A stretch of DNA of 64,000 nucleotides, taken from contig NZ_JANIET010000001.1 in the NCBI RefSeq assembly GCF_024506435.1, positions 4,095,477 to 4,159,476 on the forward strand. The letters are read 5' to 3'. Of this stretch, positions 9,198-19,699 are shown piece by piece. The position numbers and the translations under genes were made by a program. The notes beneath the pieces are model-generated. The model did not search any database, was not told where the DNA came from, and was given only the letters and a program-made list of their open reading frames with translations. Position 1 is the first letter of the stretch, and every line of letters starts with the position of its first letter. Origin of the DNA: Pantoea trifolii. GTDB lineage: Bacteria; Pseudomonadota; Gammaproteobacteria; Enterobacterales; Enterobacteriaceae.

Positions 9198-9230
9198 ATA
9201 GTCCGCACTGTGTAATCACCTGCGGACTAT
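9198..9230 (+). promoter_or_regulatory. Perfect inverted repeat abutting the start of the next gene
   Basis: Ten-base arms ATAGTCCGCA / TGCGGACTAT separated by 13 bases. The right arm ends one base before the ATG at 9232, so a hairpin in the mRNA would bury the only ribosome-site-like bases (CGGA). As DNA it could be an operator. Function unknown. Confidence 0.6.
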
Positions 9231-9231
9231 T

Positions 9232-10377
9232 ATGATGGAACAGAATATTGAGGCTGGCTGGTTGCGGCCTCTGATTGCCGACCGACTAACGCCTTACCTC
9301 GAAATTGACGCCGCTCGCCTGCAGCGTAACCTGCAACAGATGCAGCAAAAAGCCGATGCCGCTGGCGTCGCGCTGCGCCCTCACATCAAAACCCATAAAA
9401 GTGTCTGGATTGCTGAGCAGCAGCGCATGCTCGGCGCGCGTGGTATTACCGTATCTAAACCGAGTGAAGGCATCGCTTTTATTCTGGGTGGCGAACGCGA
9501 TCTGCTGCTGGCTTACCCGATTGTGCATGCCGGGACGCTGAAAGAGCTGTTAGCGGTGGCCGCACAACATCAGGCGCGCATTACCTGCATTGCTGATAGC
9601 GCTAATGGTGTAGCGGCCATAGCAGCTGCACATCAGCGCCAGCCCGATTGTCTGCTGGCGTTAGCCATTAAGGTGGATGTGGGATTGCACCGCATCGGCG
9701 TTGATCCGCACAGCGATACTGCCATTACGCTGGCGCAGCAGATTCAGGATGCGGGCCTTACTTTTGCTGGGCTGGTTTCACATGCTGGTCACGCTTATGG
9801 CGCGGGCAACGCCGCAGCGATTACAGAAGTTGCCCTGCAGGAAATCGCACTCATGCAGGATCTTCAACAGCGCCTGATTGCAGCCGGTTTTGCGCACTGC
9901 CCGATTTCGGTCGGTTCAACGCCAACGGCATTGGCAGCGCCCGTCGCGCAGGGCAGCGATGAAATCCGTCCAGGCAACTATGCGTTGCTCGATCTCACCG
10001 CATGGCGTTTGGGTCTCTGCACGCCAGATGCATTGGCGCTGAGCGTGGTGACGCGCGTGGTGGCCGTCAATCCGCACTTCGCCATTATCGATGCCGGTTC
10101 CAAAATGCTTAGCTCAGACAAAGGCCCGCACGGCACCAATGCCAGCGGATTTGGTATCGCCGTGGATGAGCATGGCAATCACTTTGAAGTGTTGAAGCTG
10201 TCGGAAGAGCATGGTTTCCTGCAATACGCCGAGCAGGCGCCAGCCGTTGGTACGCTACTGCGCATTTTCCCTAACCATAGCTGCGCAGTGGTTGCGCAGT
10301 CCGATCGCTTCGTGCTGCGCCATGCTGATGGTGCGGGTGAAGAGCAGGACATTCAGGGGCGCGGCAAGTTTATCTGA
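9232..10377 (+). CDS. PLP-dependent D-threonine aldolase / D-serine dehydratase-like protein
   Basis: Fold-type III PLP enzyme of the alanine racemase N-terminal / DSD1 family, 381 residues. The Schiff-base lysine lies in LRPHIKTHKS (residues about 47-56). PLP-phosphate and ring contacts are represented by VDVGLHRIG, SHAGHAYG, SVGSTPT and EIRPGNY. The C-terminal metal-binding HXC motif of D-threonine aldolases and eukaryotic-type D-serine dehydratases is visible as FPNHSCAV, with EEHGF before it. Likely reactions are cleavage of D-threonine or other D-3-hydroxyamino acids, or dehydration of D-serine; the sequence does not decide. Start MM at 9232/9235, right after an inverted repeat. It appears monocistronic or paired with the SRPBCC gene. 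Confidence 0.85.
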   Translation: MMEQNIEAGWLRPLIADRLTPYLEIDAARLQRNLQQMQQKADAAGVALRPHIKTHKSVWIAEQQRMLGARGITVSKPSEGIAFILGGERDLLLAYPIVHAGTLKELLAVAAQHQARITCIADSANGVAAIAAAHQRQPDCLLALAIKVDVGLHRIGVDPHSDTAITLAQQIQDAGLTFAGLVSHAGHAYGAGNAAAITEVALQEIALMQDLQQRLIAAGFAHCPISVGSTPTALAAPVAQGSDEIRPGNYALLDLTAWRLGLCTPDALALSVVTRVVAVNPHFAIIDAGSKMLSSDKGPHGTNASGFGIAVDEHGNHFEVLKLSEEHGFLQYAEQAPAVGTLLRIFPNHSCAVVAQSDRFVLRHADGAGEEQDIQGRGKFI

Positions 10378-10488
10378 TTACAGCGTTTTCACGGAAACCG
10401 CTGCTGTCCCACACTTCCATGACCGGGCCGTTTGCAGCCCGGTATCAGCGTGCTTTAATGACTTCTTGTTAGCTCATCAGGAGGTTCC

Positions 10489-10884
10489 ATGCTGCCATCT
10501 CAGACAGTCACACTCACGGTCCCACGCAACTGGTTAGATTTGTATGAAACCATCTGGAAACCTGAATGCTTTGCCAAATGGGCTAGCGGACTCAGCGCCA
10601 GTACGCTGACGCAGGAAGGGAACAGCTGGAAAGCCAAAGGTCCCGAAGGAACGGTGAAGATTCGCTTTACCCCACACAATCCGTTTGGCGTGATGGATCA
10701 CTGGATTGATAACGGAAACGGTAAAGAGATTTATATGCCGATGCGAGTAATTGCTAACGAGCAAGGCGCAGAAGTGGTGATGGTGGTTTACCGTCAACCA
10801 TTCATGTCTGACGAGAAGTTTGCCGGGGATGTAGCGTGGGTAAAACGCGACCTCGAACAGCTTCTTCATCTGTTAACTCATTAG
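10489..10884 (+). CDS. SRPBCC-family (START-like) protein
   Basis: 131 residues with the pattern of a polyketide cyclase / activator-of-Hsp90-like small barrel: N-terminal strand VTLTVPRNWLDLYETIWKPECFAKWASGL, then alternating strands (SWKAKGPEGTVKIRFTPHN, GVMDHWI, EIYMPMRVI, AEVVMVVYRQP) and a long C-terminal helix KFAGDVAWVKRDLEQLLHLL. These proteins bind hydrophobic ligands in a central cavity; no specific ligand can be named. A strong AGGAGG ribosome site (10479-10484) sets the start. It lies 111 bases after the PLP enzyme. Confidence 0.75.
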   Translation: MLPSQTVTLTVPRNWLDLYETIWKPECFAKWASGLSASTLTQEGNSWKAKGPEGTVKIRFTPHNPFGVMDHWIDNGNGKEIYMPMRVIANEQGAEVVMVVYRQPFMSDEKFAGDVAWVKRDLEQLLHLLTH

Positions 10885-11027
10885 AATCAATGGATTATGC
10901 AGTGCTCGCCTCTTTAACGCATGCTGGAATCAATCAATAAAAATCGGTTACTTTTTTGCTCAGTAGCGTTTAACTGTTTTGTTCAAACCTTCATGTGTTT
11001 ATCTGTTATTCACCAGCCCGGCTTAAG

Positions 11028-11059
11028 CATCCTCAGCAGGAAAATTCCTGGTGAGGATG
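11028..11059. repeat. Interrupted hairpin
   Basis: Outer arms CATCCTCA / TGAGGATG and inner arms CAGG / CCTG with a single G-G mismatch between them and an AAAATT loop. No T-run follows on either strand, so it is not a standard terminator. Confidence 0.6.
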
Positions 11060-11115
11060 TGCATGAAAATGCTGAGTCACTCTGATTTATCAAAGTTTTT
11101 TCTAATTACCTCTAA

Positions 11116-11150
11116 CATTTCTTCATTCACCAGTCCTGAATGAAGAAATG
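11116..11150. repeat. Perfect 14-base inverted repeat
   Basis: Arms CATTTCTTCATTCA and TGAATGAAGAAATG with the seven-base loop CCAGTCC. There is no poly-T on the + side (TACTAAT), and a TAGAGGTAATT follows on the minus side. Could be a mobile-element end, an operator or an RNA hairpin. Confidence 0.65.
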
Positions 11151-11320
11151 TACTAATAAATAGTAAATCACTCGCCTTATACATTCTGATGCAAATTCTG
11201 AAACCATTTATTCCTGCGGTCTATTTATAGGAGTTTTCTGATGGTGTTAATTTAATTAAAACACGGTATAACTCTTTCCACACACAGCAGTAACCATAAT
11301 AACAACAGCAGGGAAATAAC

Positions 11321-11587
11321 ATGGATCGCTCAACCTATCCTTTGTTATCAGAAAAAGAATTTGTTGAGATTGCCAGGCGGATGCTGGCCGGGGAATATAT
11401 AAACGCAAAGGGATTTTATAATGATCTTACGGATTTCCTCCGCACAGGAGGAGATACCATTAAGACAACAACACCATTAAGCGCCAGGGGCATCTTTATT
11501 AATTCAGAACATCATTTAATTGCGAGCATCTTTACGTGGCAAAACCTGAAAGGTATATCAGGGTTGCGTCAGGAATCGCTGCATTAA
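11321..11587 (+). CDS. Uncharacterised 88-residue protein
   Basis: ATG 11321 has a good AGGG ribosome site 8 bases upstream. The product starts MDRSTYPLLSEKEFVEIARR and is soluble, mixed alpha/beta in character, without a signal peptide, membrane segment or cysteines. I do not recognise a family. It precedes a truncated polysaccharide flippase by 74 bases and lies in an AT-rich patch, so it may be part of, or left over from, an exopolysaccharide or other accessory cluster. It could itself be a fragment. Confidence 0.5.
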   Translation: MDRSTYPLLSEKEFVEIARRMLAGEYINAKGFYNDLTDFLRTGGDTIKTTTPLSARGIFINSEHHLIASIFTWQNLKGISGLRQESLH

Positions 11588-11661
11588 TGTGACCTGTGCT
11601 TTGGCCTGTGGCCAGAGTAAACCCTTAATTGCACTGGTACATGTACCATAATGAGCAGGAT

Positions 11662-12306
11662 ATGGCGATAAGAGAAAAAAATCTGACCAACGCTAAATGG
11701 TCAATTTTGTCATCGATTAAAATCGTCGGCATTGGTGTTTTACAACTTTCACTTCTGGCACAAATACTCCAGGCAAACGAGTTAGATCTACTCGCCATTG
11801 CTATTGTGATGTTATTAATTATTGATACGCTGGCCGATCGCGGATTTGGTAATAAAATTATTAGAAGTAAAAACCTGAATAACAGCGATCTCTCAATATT
11901 GTATTGGGGGAATGTATTAAGCGGACTGGCAATATTTGCTGCACTGTTTATCGGCAGCGATATTTCCAGTCGTATAATGAATCAGCCCGAAATGGCAATC
12001 ATGCTGGAGATGATGTCGGTCATATTCATCATTATTCCGCAGGGACAACATTATCGCGCCATATTACAGCGAGAAAACCAATTTTCGCGTATCGCTTTTG
12101 CGGAAATATCTTCTGTGCTGGTGGGATTGGGCGTCACGCTGTTTACCGTGTGGCTAACACCTTCAGTGCTATGCGCCATCTGGGGCTACCTCGCGATGGT
12201 ATCCATCAGAATGCTGATCTACTGCTACTACGGGCGCTCCTGGTTCCAGCCAGAATACCGTTTTAGCCTGAAAAGTTTCGCTAACGTGCGAGCAAGAAAC
12301 GGATAA
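11662..12306 (+). pseudogene. Truncated WzxC-type polysaccharide flippase
   Basis: The 214 residues from ATG 11662 (frame open from 11629) align by eye with the first 40% of E. coli WzxC, the colanic acid flippase: REKNLTNAKWSILSS, DTLADRGFGNKII, LYWGNVLSGL, IIPQGQHYRAILQRENQF and FSLKS. About six membrane segments are present. WzxC/AmsL proteins have about 490 residues and 12-14 segments, so half the transporter is absent. The frame ends with ANVRARNG and a stop, soon followed by a strong terminator, consistent with a deletion that removed the 3' half. Probably non-functional. Confidence 0.8.
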
Positions 12307-12355
12307 TAAAAACAAGTCTGTATGGTGGGCTCTGGGCATCTGAAAAGATGCGTTC

Positions 12356-12388
12356 GCGTGCTGGTCGCCAGCACGCTTTTTTCTTTTT
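12356..12388 (+). terminator. Strong intrinsic terminator after the flippase remnant
   Basis: Nine-base G+C-rich stem GCGTGCTGG / CCAGCACGC with a TCG loop followed by TTTTTTCTTTTT. It also touches the stop codon of the convergent LuxR-type gene. Confidence 0.9.
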
Positions 12389-13079
12389 AGGCTTCCAGTA
12401 ACTCTTCCAGTGATTGGAAACTGAGTTCACTTAACTTGCCGTTACGCTGTAAGCGCAGCCAACTCACTATCATGCGTAACTCATCAATCACCATATACAG
12501 ATCGGCCATATCATTTTTGCTTCTAACCTGCAGTCGCGACAATGCATTGAGCTTGTGTGCATTCACGGTTTTATGACTGATGCCTAAGCGGATGCCGATG
12601 TGCTCGATGCTGTAACCCCACGCCAACATCAGTAGCACCCTTAATTGCCTGTCTGGCAGAAGAATATCCGCGCCTTCTACTAACTGAATCTGGGCATTGG
12701 TATTGATGCTGGTGAGCAGGCGGCTGGAAAGCATTTGGCGCGAGGATTTTAAATCCAAAACAGTGAGAGAAGGCAGATAACGACTGAGCGCATGCATCAG
12801 CGGTAACAAACGTCGCGTGAGGACCACGATTTGCATCGCGGGAAACTGCTGCTGCAAAGCGTAAAGCACTTTTAAGGTGCCGGTTAGCGGCATATTTTCA
12901 TGAAAGATACAGACCAGCAAACGCGGTTTCATCTTCTCACACTTCGCCATCACCGTGCTGAGTGACCACAGTTCATGCACCTGACACGCCACAGGTAACC
13001 TGGACAAAAGACTCTCAAGCCCCAGCGCTGCCAGTTTGTCAGAGGAGAAAAAGAGAATGTCTTCGTTGCGAGTTTTCAT
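12387..13079 (-). CDS. LuxR-type (GerE helix-turn-helix) transcriptional regulator
   Basis: 230 residues. The C-terminal part (about 140-205) is a GerE/LuxR DNA-binding domain: LPDRQLRVLLMLAWGYSIEHI, then GIRLGISHKTVNAHKLNALSRL. The N-terminal 120 residues look like a receiver-domain fold, but the usual acidic pair and phospho-accepting Asp are not seen where expected (LLVCIFHENMP instead of a D-x-x-MP motif). It is therefore probably phosphorylation-independent, or partners another protein as RcsA does. The target is unknown. It is convergent with the exopolysaccharide flippase remnant. Confidence 0.8.
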   Translation of the reverse strand: MKTRNEDILFFSSDKLAALGLESLLSRLPVACQVHELWSLSTVMAKCEKMKPRLLVCIFHENMPLTGTLKVLYALQQQFPAMQIVVLTRRLLPLMHALSRYLPSLTVLDLKSSRQMLSSRLLTSINTNAQIQLVEGADILLPDRQLRVLLMLAWGYSIEHIGIRLGISHKTVNAHKLNALSRLQVRSKNDMADLYMVIDELRMIVSWLRLQRNGKLSELSFQSLEELLEA

Positions 13080-13370
13080 GCCTGTCCAATAGTTGCTATG
13101 CGTGATACCTGAGAGCGGAAAGCCGGGTTTATTTGCCAGTAATCACGTACGACACAAACTGGATGGAACTTAAGAAGAAAGGCTCTTAGCCTCTTCGCAT
13201 CATTTATACTTATGCGAAAAGGTCATTAACTCTCGATTTATCCCGCCCGTTAAGCCTGTTAGCATGCTCGCCATCAAAATGCCTAATCCGATAGCACTGT
13301 ATTTAGAAAATCTCAGTGGTCTACACTCTGGGAAATCTTTAGCCTTGCCGCCAATTTATTGGAGTGCTCT

Positions 13371-15689
<2,319 letters not shown>

Positions 15690-15761
15690 CTATTGGAGAG
15701 CGCAGCGCAGCCATTTACCAGCCATGAAAATTGCGCGCTGGAGGCAGATTCCAGAGATTAA

Positions 15762-16535
<774 letters not shown>

Positions 16536-16592
16536 ATTCACTTTCAGTATTATGCCCAGTCATTTCTTCATCATCTGTGGAGTAGCACACCT

Positions 16593-16868
16593 ATGGCACG
16601 CGTAACCGTTCAGGACGCAGTAGAGAAAGTTGGTAACCGTTTTGACCTGGTGTTGGTCGCTGCACGTCGTGCACGTCAGATGCAGGTAGGCGGTAAAGAT
16701 GCGCTGGTTCCGGAAGAGAACGATAAGCCAACCGTTATCGCCCTGCGCGAAATCGAAGAAGGTCTGATCACTACCCAGATTCTGGATGTCCGTGATCGTC
16801 AGGAACAGCATGAGCAGGAAGCCGCTGAGTTACAAGCCGTTACCGCTATCGCTGAAGGTCGTCGTTAA
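16593..16868 (+). CDS. rpoZ: RNA polymerase omega subunit
   Basis: 91-residue omega subunit, which helps assemble beta' and forms part of the ppGpp site 1. It starts [20 protein letters not shown] and contains the conserved [21 protein letters not shown] segment. It precedes spoT by 20 bases, coupling an alarmone-binding subunit with the alarmone enzyme. Confidence 0.98.
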   Translation: MARVTVQDAVEKVGNRFDLVLVAARRARQMQVGGKDALVPEENDKPTVIALREIEEGLITTQILDVRDRQEQHEQEAAELQAVTAIAEGRR

Positions 16869-16888
16869 CAGCACTTCGCAGGTCGCCC

Positions 16889-19000
16889 TTGTATCTGTTT
16901 GAAAGCCTCAATCAACTGATTGAAAAATACTTGCCTGAGGAGCAAATCAAGCGCCTCAAGCAAGCTTATCTAGTCGCGCGTGATGCTCACGAGGGTCAAA
17001 CACGCTCCAGCGGCGAGCCTTATATCACCCATCCTGTTGCTGTTGCCTGCATTCTGGCCGAGATGAAACTCGACCATGAAACGCTAATGGCGGCGCTGCT
17101 GCATGACGTGATTGAAGATACGCCCGCCACTTACCAGGATATGGAACAGCTGTTTGGTAAAAGCGTTGCCGAACTGGTGGAAGGTGTATCCAAGCTCGAT
17201 AAGCTGAAGTTCCGCGACAAGAAAGAAGCGCAGGCTGAAAACTTCCGCAAAATGATCATGGCGATGGTGCAGGATATCCGCGTCATCTTGATCAAACTGG
17301 CTGACCGCACGCACAACATGCGCACGCTCGGCGCGTTACGTCCGGATAAAAAACGCCGTATCGCGCTGGAAACGCTGGAGATTTACAGTCCTCTGGCGCA
17401 CCGCCTTGGTATTCATCACCTGAAAACAGAACTGGAAGAGCTCGGCTTTGAAGCGCTCTACCCGAACCGTTTCCGCGTGATTAAAGAGGTGGTGAAAGCG
17501 GCGCGCGGTAACCGTAAAGAGATGATTCAGAAGATCCTTGCTGAAATCGACGGTCGCTTACAGGAAGCAGGCATTCCCTGCCGCGTAAGTGGACGCGAAA
17601 AACATCTCTACTCGATCTACCGCAAAATGCACCTGAAAGAGCAGCGTTTTCACTCGATCATGGATATCTATGCTTTTCGCGTCATCGTGAAAGATCTGGA
17701 TACCTGCTATCGCGTGCTCGGACAGATGCACAGCTTGTACAAACCGCGTCCCGGACGCGTGAAAGATTACATCGCCATTCCCAAGGCCAACGGCTATCAA
17801 TCGCTGCATACCTCAATGATTGGCCCGCACGGCGTGCCGGTTGAAGTGCAGATCCGTACTGAAGATATGGATCAGATGGCAGAAATGGGTGTGGCAGCAC
17901 ACTGGGCGTATAAAGAGAGCGGCGAAGTCAGCGGCACCACCGCGCAGATTCGTGCTCAACGCTGGCTACAAAGCCTGCTGGAGCTGCAACAAAGCGCCGG
18001 TAGCTCATTTGAATTTATCGAAAGCGTGAAATCCGATCTCTTCCCGGATGAGATCTACGTGTTCACGCCGGAAGGCCGCATCGTCGAATTACCTGCTGGC
18101 GCCACGCCGGTCGATTTCGCCTATGCAGTGCATACCGATATCGGTCATGCCTGCGTCGGCGCACGCGTCGATCGCCAGCCTTACCCGCTGTCACAATCGC
18201 TGACCAGCGGTCAAACCATTGAAATCATTACCGCGCCGGGCGCTCGCCCGAACGCTGCCTGGCTCAATTTTGTCGTCAGCTCGAAAGCACGCGCCAAAAT
18301 CCGTCAGCTGCTGAAAAACCTCAAACGTGAAGACTCCGTCAACCTTGGTCGTCGTCTGTTGAGCCACGCGCTCGGCGGCAGCAAGAAGCTGGCAGAGATT
18401 CCAGTTGAGAACATTCAGCACGAACTTGAGCGCATGAAGCTGATCGCTATCGATGATTTGCTGGCAGAAATCGGCTTAGGCAACGCCATGAGCGTGGTGG
18501 TGGCGAAGAACTTGCTGCAATCCGGCAATGAAGAGCCGCAGAGCAATAGCAAACGTAAAAAGCTGCCGATCAAAGGCGCGGATGGCGTGCTGATTACCTT
18601 CGCCAAATGCTGCCGTCCGATTCCTGGTGACCCGATTGTGGCGCACGTCAGTCCCGGCAAAGGTTTGGTGGTGCATCACGAATCCTGCCGTAACATTCGC
18701 GGCTACCAAAAAGAGCCTGAAAAGTTCATGCCGGTAGAGTGGGATAAAGTGACCGATCAGGAATTTGTCGCTGAGATTAAAGTCGACATGTTCAATCATC
18801 AGGGCGCACTGGCGAATCTGACTGCGGCAATCAACACCGCCGGTTCCAATATTCAGAGCCTGAATACCGAAGAGCGTGATGGTCGCGTGTATAGCGCCTT
18901 TATCCGTCTCACCGCGAACGATCGCGTCCATCTGGCAAATATTATGCGCAAAATCCGCGTAATGCCGGACGTGATCAAAGTTCACCGCAACCGTAATTAG
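16889..19000 (+). CDS. spoT: Bifunctional (p)ppGpp synthetase / hydrolase SpoT
   Basis: Makes and, mainly, degrades (p)ppGpp. The N-terminal HD hydrolase domain has LLHDVIEDT (metal-binding His-Asp). The synthetase-type domain spans about 200-330 with SGREKHLYSIYRK and DIYAFRVIV. TGS domain from VFTPEGRIVELPAGATPVDFAY; C-terminal ACT domain ends RVMPDVIKVHRNRN. 703 residues. The start is TTG at 16889 (product MYLFESLNQLI), the same unusual start used in E. coli, giving low translation. Confidence 0.97.
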   Translation: MYLFESLNQLIEKYLPEEQIKRLKQAYLVARDAHEGQTRSSGEPYITHPVAVACILAEMKLDHETLMAALLHDVIEDTPATYQDMEQLFGKSVAELVEGVSKLDKLKFRDKKEAQAENFRKMIMAMVQDIRVILIKLADRTHNMRTLGALRPDKKRRIALETLEIYSPLAHRLGIHHLKTELEELGFEALYPNRFRVIKEVVKAARGNRKEMIQKILAEIDGRLQEAGIPCRVSGREKHLYSIYRKMHLKEQRFHSIMDIYAFRVIVKDLDTCYRVLGQMHSLYKPRPGRVKDYIAIPKANGYQSLHTSMIGPHGVPVEVQIRTEDMDQMAEMGVAAHWAYKESGEVSGTTAQIRAQRWLQSLLELQQSAGSSFEFIESVKSDLFPDEIYVFTPEGRIVELPAGATPVDFAYAVHTDIGHACVGARVDRQPYPLSQSLTSGQTIEIITAPGARPNAAWLNFVVSSKARAKIRQLLKNLKREDSVNLGRRLLSHALGGSKKLAEIPVENIQHELERMKLIAIDDLLAEIGLGNAMSVVVAKNLLQSGNEEPQSNSKRKKLPIKGADGVLITFAKCCRPIPGDPIVAHVSPGKGLVVHHESCRNIRGYQKEPEKFMPVEWDKVTDQEFVAEIKVDMFNHQGALANLTAAINTAGSNIQSLNTEERDGRVYSAFIRLTANDRVHLANIMRKIRVMPDVIKVHRNRN

Positions 19001-19003
19001 TCC

Positions 19004-19699
19004 ATGAACGCTCAACGTTTTGCCCGAATTCAGGAGATGCTGGCCCTGCGCCAGCACGATCTCACCGTCTGCATGGAACAGGTGCATAAACCGCATAACG
19101 TCTCGGCAGTGATCCGTACCGCCGATGCGGTGGGCATTCATGAAGTGCACGCCGTCTGGCCAAGCGTGCGTATGCGCACCATGGTTTCCGCTTCGGCTGG
19201 CAGCAATAGTTGGGTGAAGGTCAAAACGCATCTGCATATTGCAGATGCGGTGCGTCATCTGAAGGATGAAGGCATGCAGGTGCTGGCGACCAATCTGTCG
19301 GCCAAAGCGGTAGATTTTCGCGACATCGATTACACCAAACCGACCTGCATTCTGATGGGGCAGGAAAAAACCGGTATTACCGCTGAAGCGCTGGCGCTGG
19401 CCGATCAGGACATCATTGTGCCGATGGTCGGCATGGTGCAGTCGCTCAATGTCTCGGTGGCTTCCGCGCTGATTTTGTATGAAGCACAACGTCAGCGACA
19501 GAATGCCGGCATGTATCAACGCACCTACAGCCTGCTGGATGAAGATGAGCAACAGCGTTTGCTGTTTGAAGGCGGTTATCCGGTGCTGGCGCGCGTCGCC
19601 AAACAAAAAAATCTGCCTTATCCGTACATCAATGGCCAGGGCGAAGTGGAAGCCGATGCCGATTGGTGGGCCACCATGCAATCGACGGGTAGAAAATGA
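19004..19699 (+). CDS. trmH: tRNA (guanosine(18)-2'-O)-methyltransferase
   Basis: SPOUT-class methyltransferase that makes Gm18 in the D-loop of tRNA using S-adenosylmethionine. Conserved motifs: NVSAVIRTADAVGIHEVHAVW (motif 1 with the catalytic Arg), LMGQEKTGIT (motif 2) and MVQSLNVSVASALILYEAQRQR (knot, motif 3). 231 residues. It starts 3 bases after spoT and overlaps recG by 4 bases (ATGA), so it belongs to the same operon. Confidence 0.97.
   Translation: MNAQRFARIQEMLALRQHDLTVCMEQVHKPHNVSAVIRTADAVGIHEVHAVWPSVRMRTMVSASAGSNSWVKVKTHLHIADAVRHLKDEGMQVLATNLSAKAVDFRDIDYTKPTCILMGQEKTGITAEALALADQDIIVPMVGMVQSLNVSVASALILYEAQRQRQNAGMYQRTYSLLDEDEQQRLLFEGGYPVLARVAKQKNLPYPYINGQGEVEADADWWATMQSTGRK

Larger units (their letters stand above)
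10885..11320. other. AT-rich intergenic region with hairpins
   Basis: 436 bases without a credible gene. It holds two strong inverted repeats (listed separately) and a GTGTT...AACAC imperfect palindrome near 11240-11262, close to a TATAAC hexamer that could be a -10 for the gene at 11321. A 26-codon frame at 11063 exists but has no convincing support. Base composition is clearly more AT-rich than the flanking genes. Confidence 0.5.

Noticed and set aside
11063..11143. 26-codon frame beginning MKMLSHSDL
   Set aside because: No strong ribosome site, overlaps the perfect hairpin, and is within chance expectation for AT-rich DNA.
18476..19681. 401-codon open frame antisense to spoT and trmH
   Set aside because: Both sense genes are certain and conserved; the antisense product is His/Phe/Gln-rich as expected from reversed codons.
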